Shown here: piece by piece, positions 1-6,112 of the stretch
How positions within the stretch are numbered: the stretch's first letter is position 1
Layout: each line of letters begins with the position of its first letter
IMG/VR virus record: IMGVR_UViG_3300017713_000041
Location: 1 to 31,543 of that record
DNA length: 31,543 nucleotides
Source of the DNA: a virus
Direction: 5' to 3' (one strand)
Notes under the pieces: model-generated
Told to the model about the DNA's origin: nothing
Seen by the model: only the letters and a program-made list of their open reading frames with translations
Database searches by the model: none
Position numbers and translations under genes: made by a program

Positions 1-42
1 GTAGTCACTATAATTGTGGAACCACAACTAGATTTTATTACA
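1..42. repeat. 42-nt direct repeat, copy 1
   Basis: The sequence is identical to bases 346-387. Its centre is a near-perfect palindrome (TTGTGG-AA-CCACAA), so a transcript could form a hairpin here. Similarity continues weakly downstream, with a GAGG and a TCTAGA in both copies. This copy begins at the first base of the window, so it may continue to the left. An assembly or terminal-repeat boundary is also possible. Confidence 0.9.
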
Positions 43-345
43 GCTGAGGAGTATCTCTAGAAGTTAACACAACGATGTGTTACAGAAACATTGATGCCAA
101 GGCAACACCTAAGCAAGTGTGATAAACTGCTTTTTATTTAAATAATAGTAGTGAGTTTGGCCCTGAAAAAGCAATAACCGTTGAATACGTAATAGACACG
201 GGTAAAGGCAGCTTGGAGGGTGGGTTCTCTGCAATAAACTATCAGCAATAATAGTTGCTACTATATTATAATCTAGTTCCAGAGGTCGGGAGTAATTTAC
301 CCTTAAAGTAACCTAAAAAGTGGGAGGCTGTTAAACAGTACGCTC

Positions 346-387
346 GTAGTCACTATAATTGTGGAACCACAACTAGATTTTATTACA
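346..387. repeat. 42-nt direct repeat, copy 2
   Basis: This is an exact second copy of bases 1-42, with the same TTGTGG-AA-CCACAA palindrome. A short motif AATAGTAGT also recurs after each copy (around 144 and 484). That suggests the non-coding region may have arisen by duplication of a unit of about 345 nt, with later divergence outside the repeat. Confidence 0.9.
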
Positions 388-614
388 AAGCAAAGAGGTT
401 GTCTAGACGGGTCAAACCAGAAGGCTGCAGATACTTCGCCTCTACGACAAGAAACTGCAAAGGTGAAAGTGCTATGAAAGACAATAGTAGTTACTCAATC
501 CTAAACACATTATGCACAATGTGTGTTCAAAAAAAGCCAAGGTTAGGATGGCATCTAACAATAAGAGCAGTGCGTTGCTCTTTAAATTATTATTCACATT
601 AAAGACATAAAGAC

Positions 615-806
615 ATGAAGAGAAACATTTGGGTATTTACAATAGTTTATGGGATCTTATATCCTTTATTCTTAGGAGTTCTTGATTCTATGTTATACTT
701 AAGAGTTGAGAAATATGATTGGTTCATGATTACATTGTTTACATTGATGCATGTAATCTGGTTGCCAATGCTTTACTTAATTTATTTAAATCATAAAACA
801 GCATAA
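615..806 (+). CDS. Small two-helix membrane protein
   Basis: A 63-residue protein that I do not recognise. Residues about 5-28 and 36-57 are strongly hydrophobic and separated by a short charged stretch (RVEKYD), which predicts two transmembrane helices with a Lys/His tail. It is the first gene after the structured region at the left end. The ATG is preceded by AAAGAC, a short purine-rich sequence also present just before the gene at 1636. It is followed after 2 nt by the gene at 809, so it probably heads a four-gene cluster ending at 1477. Size and topology would allow a holin-like or superinfection-exclusion role, but nothing specific supports either. Confidence 0.7.
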   Translation: MKRNIWVFTIVYGILYPLFLGVLDSMLYLRVEKYDWFMITLFTLMHVIWLPMLYLIYLNHKTA

Positions 807-808
807 TT

Positions 809-1039
809 ATGGACAAGACATCACCATTAGATAGATTAACCATCTTGGGCTTAGGTCGTAAGATGGAGAAATTAAAGATTATGGCTAATCAACTCATAGA
901 AGAAGGAGATGATTCTCAATATCAGTGTGGAATAGATATACTTGACATTGTTGATCCATATAGACATAAACTGAAAGATAAAAAGAAAGTTTTAGACTTA
1001 TTAGATTTTAAAGAACATTTAATTAAACAAAATAGATAG
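809..1039 (+). CDS. Small helical protein of unknown function
   Basis: A 76-residue, charged, probably all-helical soluble protein with no motif I recognise. It starts 2 nt after the stop of the membrane protein at 615 and ends 2 nt before the gene at 1042, so it is probably translated from the same message. The stop codon is TAG. Residues about 18-32 and 51-75 are lysine-rich amphipathic segments. Function cannot be assigned. Confidence 0.7.
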   Translation: MDKTSPLDRLTILGLGRKMEKLKIMANQLIEEGDDSQYQCGIDILDIVDPYRHKLKDKKKVLDLLDFKEHLIKQNR

Positions 1040-1041
1040 AC

Positions 1042-1305
1042 ATGGTAGAACAAAACCTTAGTTACGAACAACACAAGCTGGAGAATTTACATAAACAGCT
1101 TGAGGATTATAATGAGATGACGGCTGAACTAGAGGCTCATTGTAAAGCAAAGTATGGAATATCTTTAGAAACACTTAGTAATTTTAAAAGAGGTGTAAAA
1201 CAAGACATTCAAAAGGAAGAACAAGCAGCAATGCGTGATGGCGCTAGTATTAACTTGTCTCATTTTAAAGACAAACTAAATATAGAAGCTAATGGAGCAA
1301 GTTGA
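1042..1305 (+). CDS. Coiled-coil small protein
   Basis: An 87-residue protein with a likely N-terminal coiled coil: residues about 8-35 show leucine/charged heptad spacing around LENLHKQLEDYNEMTAELEA. A second helical segment lies around residues 43-63. No enzymatic motif is visible. Its last 14 nt overlap the start of the membrane protein at 1292, which suggests coupled translation. Function unknown; a small oligomeric adaptor is possible but unproven. Confidence 0.7.
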   Translation: MVEQNLSYEQHKLENLHKQLEDYNEMTAELEAHCKAKYGISLETLSNFKRGVKQDIQKEEQAAMRDGASINLSHFKDKLNIEANGAS

Positions 1306-1477
1306 ACACGCAATACAAATTAGCATTAAATACGTATTAGACTTTGTACTTAATCTTGAGCACACCGGTAATGGTGTGATTGGGATTGAGTTGTGGTTTG
1401 ATTGGACAGCATTACTGTTATTTATAGTGATTTACTTCTTTTGTAAATCAGTTTATAGAATGTATAAAAAAATGTAG
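1292..1477 (+). CDS. Small single-pass membrane protein
   Basis: A 61-residue protein. Residues about 36-52 (WTALLLFIVIYFFCKSV) form one clear transmembrane helix, followed by a positively charged tail ending YKKM. The N-terminal half is amphipathic. Basic residues after the helix suggest an outside-to-inside orientation with a cytoplasmic C-terminus. It overlaps the coiled-coil gene at 1042 and closes the cluster of four small genes; its TAG stop lies in the first strand of the structured element at 1475-1566. Together with the membrane protein at 615 it suggests envelope modification or lysis, but that is inference. Confidence 0.65.
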   Translation: MEQVEHAIQISIKYVLDFVLNLEHTGNGVIGIELWFDWTALLLFIVIYFFCKSVYRMYKKM

Positions 1478-1566
1478 CTAATAGCTATTAACAAGTTGAT
1501 GGGCATGATTTGAGCTCTGTCTGTCAACTTGCATATGGTTGCAAACAATTTAATAGCTATTGGCTA
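1475..1566 (+). promoter_or_regulatory. Folded RNA element with 16-bp closing stem
   Basis: Bases 1475-1490 pair with 1551-1566 over 16 positions with a single G-U pair. Inside lies CAAGTTGA/TCAACTTG (1492-1499 with 1524-1531) and an alternative hairpin TTGCA/TGCAA (1529-1533 with 1540-1544). The last two share bases 1529-1531, so they cannot both form completely. The core of each closing strand is itself the palindrome TAATAGCTATT. The element starts at the stop codon of the gene at 1292 and lies in the leader of the gene at 1636. It could be a processing site, a terminator variant without a U-tract, or a cis-regulatory switch. Confidence 0.6.
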
Positions 1567-1582
1567 TTCACATTTAAAAGGT

Positions 1583-1608
1583 TGCTAGTATACCTATCGA
1601 AACTAGCA
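1583..1608 (+). promoter_or_regulatory. Leader hairpin upstream of 209-aa gene
   Basis: TGCTAGT (1583-1589) pairs with ACTAGCA (1602-1608) around a 12-nt loop. This sits 27 nt before the ATG at 1636 and is followed by an A/T-rich stretch, as expected of a 5' untranslated hairpin. There is no good U-tract, so I do not call it a terminator. Confidence 0.5.
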
Positions 1609-1635
1609 TTAATTATTTAAAAGCATGTAAAAGAC

Positions 1636-2265
1636 ATGGCACAACAATTAAATTCAGGGAGCATAGAAGCTCTAAAACAAGGCGAAACTCTGCTTGTAGA
1701 AGCAAGAAAAGTAGCAAATGGCAAAATTCAAGTAGAATTTGCAGAACTGTTAAATACTGGTGCAAGAGCAAAGAATGCCTTATCCGTATTGAACAAATCA
1801 GATGATAGATTCTCTGGCGGTAAGCCTCGAAGAGCGTGGGTAACTGCAGAAGCAGGCGATGTTGGAGAACTATTTGGTATAGACTTAGGTGACACTGGTG
1901 CGTGGTACGAAGCTGATCGTCGAGGTAAAGCTATGGAAATTTTAGATCTTAACATTTTGAATCCAGTGGATTTTGATGGTGAAAGATTTAGAATTGTCTG
2001 TGAGGAAACTTTGACTCCAAGTGAGTATCATGCCCAAGATCCTGAGCGTTATGCTAAGAAGAAAGGAAGAGATGGAGATCTTATCCTTCACAATGGATGT
2101 TATGTATTCAGTTACACACATGTTCATGTTACCGATGAGCCAACCGATGACATGCACACATGGTTGAAATCTGATGTATCATCCTCAACGTCTATAGGCG
2201 GAATCAAAGCTAATGTTACTACTTCTAAAGTAGCAGCAGCAGAGCTTGACGAAGCTTTTATGTAG
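1636..2265 (+). CDS. Conserved-looking 209-aa protein, function unknown
   Basis: A 209-residue soluble protein with an N-terminal segment rich in alternating hydrophobic residues (GETLLVEARKVANGKIQVEF, about 16-35), a central beta-rich part (about 60-130) and a flexible Ser/Thr/Ala-rich C-terminus ending in acidic ELDEAFM. I do not recognise the family. An acidic tail on a beta-rich core recalls single-stranded-DNA-binding proteins, but the resemblance is weak and I do not claim it. The gene stands alone: about 158 nt of structured non-coding DNA precede it and a strong terminator follows 10 nt after its stop. It is probably transcribed separately from its neighbours and perhaps abundantly. 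AAAGAC precedes the ATG. Confidence 0.75.
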   Translation: MAQQLNSGSIEALKQGETLLVEARKVANGKIQVEFAELLNTGARAKNALSVLNKSDDRFSGGKPRRAWVTAEAGDVGELFGIDLGDTGAWYEADRRGKAMEILDLNILNPVDFDGERFRIVCEETLTPSEYHAQDPERYAKKKGRDGDLILHNGCYVFSYTHVHVTDEPTDDMHTWLKSDVSSSTSIGGIKANVTTSKVAAAELDEAFM

Positions 2266-2275
2266 ACATGTAAAT

Positions 2276-2322
2276 AAAATATGTACATTGCCTTTGGTAG
2301 TGTACATATTTTTATTATATTT
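2276..2322 (+). terminator. Intrinsic terminator after 209-aa gene
   Basis: A perfect 12-bp stem AAAATATGTACA (2276-2287) / TGTACATATTTT (2301-2312) surrounds a 13-nt loop and is followed by a T-rich tail. The loop and tail also contain both boxes of the promoter of the next gene. Confidence 0.85.
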
Positions 2323-2323
2323 G
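2293..2323 (+). promoter_or_regulatory. Bacteroidetes-type promoter of AT-hook gene
   Basis: TTTG (2293-2296), a 19-nt spacer, then TATATTTG (2316-2323) matches the established Bacteroidetes vegetative promoter (TTTG at -33, TAnnTTTG at -7). Transcription would begin near 2330, about 26 nt before the ATG at 2356. The upstream box lies in the loop of the preceding terminator. Confidence 0.8.
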
Positions 2324-2355
2324 TAAACAAGTTATAAACTATTTTTAAACAAGTT

Positions 2356-2568
2356 ATGAAAAACGTTATTATCAACAACGGAAGAGCTACCGTAACTGTA
2401 ACAGCAGCACATAATGTGACTGTAACAGAAAAGGCTATTACAATTGATTTAGTTACAGGTTTTAATTTAACTAAGAAAACTAAGACTAAAACCACAACCA
2501 AAGCAAAAACCAATAAGGCTACTAAAACTGCAAAACGCAGAGGTAGACCTGCAAAAGCTACTTCATAG
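2356..2568 (+). CDS. Small basic AT-hook protein
   Basis: A 70-residue protein with two halves. Residues 1-37 are a beta-prone, Val/Thr/Ile-rich segment. Residues about 39-70 are an extremely basic Lys/Thr-rich tail with KRRGRPAK near the end. The R-G-R-P core is the AT-hook motif, which binds the minor groove of A/T-rich DNA. No catalytic residues are visible. The gene is monocistronic, with its own promoter (2293-2323) and a strong terminator (2598-2628), which argues for independent and possibly high expression. A nucleoid-associated or genome-condensing role, or host chromosome binding, would fit. The AT-hook is seen; the role is inferred. Confidence 0.8.
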   Translation: MKNVIINNGRATVTVTAAHNVTVTEKAITIDLVTGFNLTKKTKTKTTTKAKTNKATKTAKRRGRPAKATS

Positions 2569-2597
2569 GTAGATTTAGATTAGACAACTAAATTAAG

Positions 2598-2628
2598 TAG
2601 GGGACAGAGAGATTTGTCCCCTATTTTT
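2598..2628 (+). terminator. Intrinsic terminator after AT-hook gene
   Basis: TAGGGGACA (2598-2606) pairs perfectly with TGTCCCCTA (2615-2623) around an 8-nt loop, followed by TTTTT (2624-2628). It isolates the AT-hook gene from the replication operon. I see no clear promoter between this terminator and the ATG at 2647, so some readthrough may occur. Confidence 0.9.
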
Positions 2629-2646
2629 AACTTAAAATTATTTATT

Positions 2647-2823
2647 ATGCCAGAACAAGACGTGATTATGTGGCCATTTGAAGTGCCAAAGCACATAGAT
2701 ATTAGAAGTGAAAAACATCAAAAGTTTCTCATTGACAAATATAATGAAGGTAAGAAACGAGAGTTTAGAGTTAAAAATATGGAAGAGTTAATAGCTATGT
2801 TAAAAGAAGAAAGTAAGAACTGA
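2647..2823 (+). CDS. Small hypothetical protein, operon start
   Basis: A 58-residue acidic/basic helical protein beginning MPEQDVIMWPFEVPKH. The reading frame extends upstream to an ATG at 2614, but that start lies inside the terminator hairpin, so I use the ATG at 2647. The stop overlaps the next start as TGATG. It opens the long operon that contains the DNA polymerase. No family recognised. Confidence 0.65.
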   Translation: MPEQDVIMWPFEVPKHIDIRSEKHQKFLIDKYNEGKKREFRVKNMEELIAMLKEESKN

Positions 2824-3020
2824 TGGGTTGGATGAAAAAGATTTATGTAATGTGTGAGGATAACACATTAGATGAGGAGTTTACTAAGCCATATCATCAA
2901 GCGTTAGTAGACGAGAAAGACACAATGTATTTTCAAGGAAAATTGATAACTATGCGTCAAGCAGAAGGTATTCAAATGTTTGTTGATGATGCTCTTAAAC
3001 TATTTAAGAACAAAAAATGA
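2823..3020 (+). CDS. Small hypothetical protein before PolA
   Basis: A 65-residue protein with no recognised motif. The N-terminal half has a short beta-prone stretch (KKIYVMCEDN) and the C-terminal half is an amphipathic helix (about 44-63). Its ATG shares a base with the previous stop (TGATG), and its own TGA overlaps the polymerase start as ATGA, so it is translationally coupled on both sides. An ATG three codons in (2832) is an alternative start. A role with the polymerase is suggested only by position. Confidence 0.65.
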   Translation: MGWMKKIYVMCEDNTLDEEFTKPYHQALVDEKDTMYFQGKLITMRQAEGIQMFVDDALKLFKNKK

Positions 3021-4906
3021 TTTATTTTATATCTGATACATTAAGTCATACTAAACAATTTGAGAACGGTACAATTGAGCAAGCAGTAGAGTATTGTAAA
3101 AGTAAAAAAGTATTAGGTGTAGATACTGAAACTGAAGGCTTTGACTTTACTTGTAAGAAGATGATAATGTTTCAGATAGGTGACGAAGACCATCAATTTA
3201 TCATTGACACTAGGTTTGTAAGTATTGAGCCGTTACGTGAAGTATTAGAAAGTAAAAAGATAATCAAACTATTTCATAATGCAAAGTTTGACTACAAGTT
3301 TATAAAACGTTGGGCTGACATAGAGTGTGAGAATGTATATGACACATTTTTAGCAGAGCAGGTTATAAACTGTGGTAAAGACGTTAGATATAGCTTAGCA
3401 CATGTCTGTGAAAGATATTTAGGTGTAAGGCTTAACAAAGAAATTAGAAATAGATTTATAGGGTTAACTGGTCAACCCTACACTGATGACCAGATAGTAT
3501 ACGGTGCGAAGGATGTAGAGTATTTATGTCAAATTAGAAATAAACAATTACCTATTATTGAAGAGTATAGTTTAGAGAATGTGGTACAGCTTGAAAACAA
3601 TGCTGTGCTAGGTTTTGCAGACATAGAATATAACGGATTAGATATTGACAAAGAATCATGGACAGGACTAGCTAAGATATGTGAAGAACAAGCTGTCGAA
3701 TTAAAAGAAGAACTAGATACATTAGTATTAGACGATGTAAGACTAGAGAAATTTGTTCCTAAGTATGTACAAGGGGACTTATTTGTTGCACAAGAAGAGA
3801 TTAGAAAATTAGATATAAAATGGACATCACCTACTCAAGTACTTAAGATTTTTAAAACACTTGTACCTGAGTTAGATAATGTAAACGGAAAAGAAATGTA
3901 TAAGTATAGACGTAAGTTTAATCTTATAGATAGATACGTAAAGTATAAAGAAAAAATGAAAATTGCTACAAGCTACGGAACTGCGTTCTTTAAGTTTGTA
4001 GGAGCTGACAATAAAATACACACAAGTTTTCATCAAATATTAGACACAGGACGTGTAAGTAGTTCTAAGCCTAACATGCAGCAAATACCTGCATCAAATG
4101 ACTTTAGAAACTGCTTCACTGCACCTACAGACTGGTGTTTTGTCTCCTCAGATTATAGTAGTCAGGAGTTGAACGTCATCGCTTTTGGTTCTAAGGATCC
4201 CGTGTGGATTGAGTCTTTAGAAAAGGGACAAGATTTACATTCTGTATGTGCAGACCTTGTGTATGGTAAAGAATGGGTAGATGCAGCTGAAAATGATTGT
4301 GCTTACATGAAGTCAAAAGCTAAATGTAATTGCTCAAAGCATAAAAAGCTGCGTACTAATGTAAAGACTATTAATTTTGGTCTTGCATATGGTATGGGCC
4401 CTAACAAACTTGCAGACACATTAGACATAAGTATACCTGAAGCAAAACAATTAATAGATAAATATTTTACTGCGTTCCCTGCAATTGGAGGGTTCTTAGA
4501 TAAACTTGCAACATTTGGGAAGAAATATGGATACATTAAAACATTTCCACCTTACAATAGACGTAGGTGGTTTACAAACTGGTATCCTAACATTTGGAAT
4601 AGTCAAGCAGACAAGCGAGAGCTTGGAAGTATTGAAAGAGCAAGTAAGAACACACCTATTCAAGGAGCATCAGCTGATATGACTAAGCTTGCGCTGCATT
4701 ATATTAGAGAGTATATAAAAGAAACTAACGCACCTGTAAAAATGGTAATGACTGTTCATGATCAAATAGATACTATATGTGAGATAGACTATGCTGATAA
4801 ATGGGTAGTTAAAATGACTGAGCTTATGGAAAAAGCTGCGCTAGTTGTAGTTACTAACGGCTTATTAAAAGCAGATACAAATATTAGTAAATCATGGGAA
4901 AAATAA
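3017..4906 (+). CDS. polA: Family A DNA polymerase with 3'-5' exonuclease
   Basis: The phage replicative polymerase, 629 residues. The N-terminal exonuclease domain (about 1-190) is DEDDy type: DTE at 36-38, NAKFD at 88-92 and Y162-xxx-D166. The polymerase domain carries the TGR..PNMQQIP motif (344-358), motif A SSDYSSQEL (377-385, metal-binding D379), motif B with K450, F454 and Y458, and motif C H581-D582-Q583. Motif C is usually HDE; the Glu-to-Gln change is unusual. Between motifs A and B lies a cysteine/histidine cluster (C428, C437, C439, H442), possibly a small zinc site in the fingers. No 5' nuclease domain is fused; that activity is encoded separately at 18071. The start overlaps the previous stop as ATGA. 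Confidence 0.97.
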   Translation: MIYFISDTLSHTKQFENGTIEQAVEYCKSKKVLGVDTETEGFDFTCKKMIMFQIGDEDHQFIIDTRFVSIEPLREVLESKKIIKLFHNAKFDYKFIKRWADIECENVYDTFLAEQVINCGKDVRYSLAHVCERYLGVRLNKEIRNRFIGLTGQPYTDDQIVYGAKDVEYLCQIRNKQLPIIEEYSLENVVQLENNAVLGFADIEYNGLDIDKESWTGLAKICEEQAVELKEELDTLVLDDVRLEKFVPKYVQGDLFVAQEEIRKLDIKWTSPTQVLKIFKTLVPELDNVNGKEMYKYRRKFNLIDRYVKYKEKMKIATSYGTAFFKFVGADNKIHTSFHQILDTGRVSSSKPNMQQIPASNDFRNCFTAPTDWCFVSSDYSSQELNVIAFGSKDPVWIESLEKGQDLHSVCADLVYGKEWVDAAENDCAYMKSKAKCNCSKHKKLRTNVKTINFGLAYGMGPNKLADTLDISIPEAKQLIDKYFTAFPAIGGFLDKLATFGKKYGYIKTFPPYNRRRWFTNWYPNIWNSQADKRELGSIERASKNTPIQGASADMTKLALHYIREYIKETNAPVKMVMTVHDQIDTICEIDYADKWVVKMTELMEKAALVVVTNGLLKADTNISKSWEK

Positions 4907-5316
4907 ATGTACAATCTAGCACTATTGAAGGTAGAGCAGAAGAAAGAGTACAAGTGACAGAGTATGATATTATATTTGGAGCTATACGAAGAGAAATGAA
5001 GATTACTAAAGAGCAAATAGTAAGTAGAAGTAGGCTTAGAGATATAGTAGAAGCAAGACAAATGTTTTGTTTGCTTGCAAGAGATCTTATAAAAGAAGGT
5101 TCTGCAAAAGTAGGACAACAAATAAAAAGAGACCATGCAACTGTATTATACTCTGCTGCTTCAATGCGTAATTTATGCGCTGTAGATAAAAGACTAGCTA
5201 TTGCTAAAAACTACATTGAAAAAGATATAACTCCTAAAATAAAAAGGATAAGTGAACTCACTATTCCTATTTGTAAACATTGTAAACAACCGATATATGA
5301 AGAAAGGGTATCATGA
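4894..5316 (+). CDS. DnaA domain IV-like DNA-binding protein
   Basis: A 140-residue protein whose core matches the C-terminal DnaA-box-binding domain of the bacterial initiator DnaA. SRSRLRDIVEARQ (44-56) corresponds to the SR-R.V.AR helix, and VGQQIKRDHATVLYSA (73-88) to the DnaA signature (IG..F.RDHTTVLHA). The AAA+ ATPase domain is absent, so it can bind DnaA-box-like sites but not form an ATP-driven initiator filament alone. The C-terminus ends with a Cys pair (C127, C130). It overlaps the end of polA by 13 nt. It might recruit replication proteins to the phage origin or compete with host DnaA for its boxes. Similar domains are known in crAss-like phages. Confidence 0.9.
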   Translation: MGKINVQSSTIEGRAEERVQVTEYDIIFGAIRREMKITKEQIVSRSRLRDIVEARQMFCLLARDLIKEGSAKVGQQIKRDHATVLYSAASMRNLCAVDKRLAIAKNYIEKDITPKIKRISELTIPICKHCKQPIYEERVS

Positions 5317-5566
5317 TTACGTCCCATTAATTAAAGACGTAGAGGAAGATGTAGAGATTAAAATAGAAAAAACACATGAGCCAAAGTATATAACTACTAG
5401 CGCAGGTGTAAGACATAAAATATCTGATGAAAGAGGTATGGTAGTAGGAGGAACTGATATACTTGTATTTGGCACAAAATTGCCTGGATATTCGTATAAT
5501 AAAGTGCTTGCTGTTGATCTTAAAATGGATACTAAGAGCTATATTAAATTTAACGGAAGAATATAA
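5297..5566 (+). CDS. Hypothetical 89-aa protein
   Basis: An 89-residue acidic protein starting MKKGYHDYVPLIKDVEED. The open frame extends upstream to an ATG at 5252 inside the DnaA-IV gene, but the ATG at 5297 gives a smaller, more usual overlap of 20 nt and is my choice. The second half is beta-prone (GGTDILVFGTKLPGYSYNKV). I recognise no family. It is the last gene before a hairpin at 5612-5658. Confidence 0.6.
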   Translation: MKKGYHDYVPLIKDVEEDVEIKIEKTHEPKYITTSAGVRHKISDERGMVVGGTDILVFGTKLPGYSYNKVLAVDLKMDTKSYIKFNGRI

Positions 5567-5611
5567 ATACGTGAGCAAGCTACGTGAACGCTGCAATCTT
5601 TTACTATAGTT

Positions 5612-5665
5612 AAAGGGAGAGGAGGTTATTTACTTGGTCGTTTATGCGCCTCTCCTTTACTATTT
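5612..5665 (+). terminator. Probable terminator or attenuator
   Basis: GGAGAGG (5616-5622) pairs with CCTCTCC (5649-5655), extended by A-T and G-T pairs. The loop is 26 nt and the following stretch only moderately T-rich. The 116-nt gap 5567-5682 around it contains no reading frame. It may terminate only partly, giving graded expression of the downstream replication genes. Confidence 0.55.
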
Positions 5666-5682
5666 AAACTAAATTTTAAAAA

Positions 5683-5928
5683 ATGGAAATCTTTATTGGA
5701 ATGCTGTGTGTAATAGGCTTATATCTTGCTTATGAAATGGTCAAGTATAAAAAACAAATTAAACAAAATGAAAAAAGTAATACAGAGCGTGCTTTGCGAA
5801 GCAACAAGAAGAAGAAAAAATCTTCAAGTAGTGCAGAGGCTATTACAGTTAAAGCACCGCATAAAAGTAAGCCTAAACGTACTTATAAAAAGAAAAAGAA
5901 ATCTATAAAACCAAAAACAAATGACTGA
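5683..5928 (+). CDS. Membrane-anchored lysine-rich protein
   Basis: An 81-residue protein. Residues about 2-19 (EIFIGMLCVIGLYLAYEM) form one transmembrane or signal-anchor helix. The rest is a highly basic tail with runs of Lys, including KKKKKS twice. The topology would place the basic tail in the cytoplasm, where it could bind DNA or acidic membrane lipids. A basic tail on a short membrane anchor could tether phage DNA or the replication complex to the membrane, but this is speculation. Its TGA overlaps the next start (ATGACTGA). Confidence 0.7.
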   Translation: MEIFIGMLCVIGLYLAYEMVKYKKQIKQNEKSNTERALRSNKKKKKSSSSAEAITVKAPHKSKPKRTYKKKKKSIKPKTND

Positions 5929-6112
5929 ATCTCAAGATGAATTAAACAAAAGTTTTGACAACAACATAACACAGATAACTGCTATTATAGAAGAGCAAAC
6001 TAAATCTTTACAAAATGTTATTGATGTTGCACACGCTCTAATAGAGAGAGTTAAAAAGCTTGAAATAACAATAGCTATCAATGAAGCTATAAATACAAAA
6101 GCAAATGAGTAA
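5921..6112 (+). CDS. Small coiled-coil protein
   Basis: A 63-residue, almost entirely helical protein with heptad-like hydrophobic spacing over residues about 14-58 (ITAIIEEQTKSLQNVIDVAH and LIERVKKLEITI), which predicts a coiled coil. No other domain is visible. It overlaps its neighbours by 8 nt on each side (ATGACTGA at the start, ATGAGTAA at the end), so all three small genes are coupled. Function unknown; spanins and tail accessory proteins are also short coiled coils, but neither has support here. Confidence 0.7.
   Translation: MTESQDELNKSFDNNITQITAIIEEQTKSLQNVIDVAHALIERVKKLEITIAINEAINTKANE

Larger units (their letters stand above)
1..600 (+). ncRNA. Probable large structured non-coding RNA region
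   Basis: This 600-nt stretch has no convincing reading frame but is dense in local hairpins on the plus strand. Examples are TAACACA/TGTGTTA (65-71 with 76-82), AGCAA/TTGCT (244-248 with 255-259), a closing stem ATCCTAA/TTAGGAT (498-504 with 543-549) that encloses ACACATT/AATGTGT (505-511 with 518-524), and a 7-bp hairpin AAGAGCA/TGCTCTT (563-569 with 576-582) near the 3' end. Two identical 42-nt repeats lie 345 nt apart. I could not build a tRNA cloverleaf, nor match a riboswitch or group I intron core by eye. Large ornate phage RNAs such as GOLLD and ROOL have comparable size and genomic setting, but I see no diagnostic motif that places it in those families. Boundaries and strand are inferred from hairpin positions and the following plus-strand genes. 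Confidence 0.4.

Noticed and set aside
340-440. Possible tRNA around the second repeat.
   Set aside because: I could not form a cloverleaf with acceptor, anticodon and a TTCNA-type T loop on either strand.
399-602. A 67-codon plus-strand frame in the left non-coding region.
   Set aside because: Its composition is unlike the neighbouring proteins, it runs through several stable hairpins and includes the repeat-flanking sequence; the region fits structured RNA better.
2124-2513. A 129-codon minus-strand frame.
   Set aside because: It is antisense to two well-supported genes and spans a terminator and a promoter.
2614-2646. Upstream start of the small gene at 2647.
   Set aside because: The extra codons come from the terminator hairpin and T-run at 2598-2628.
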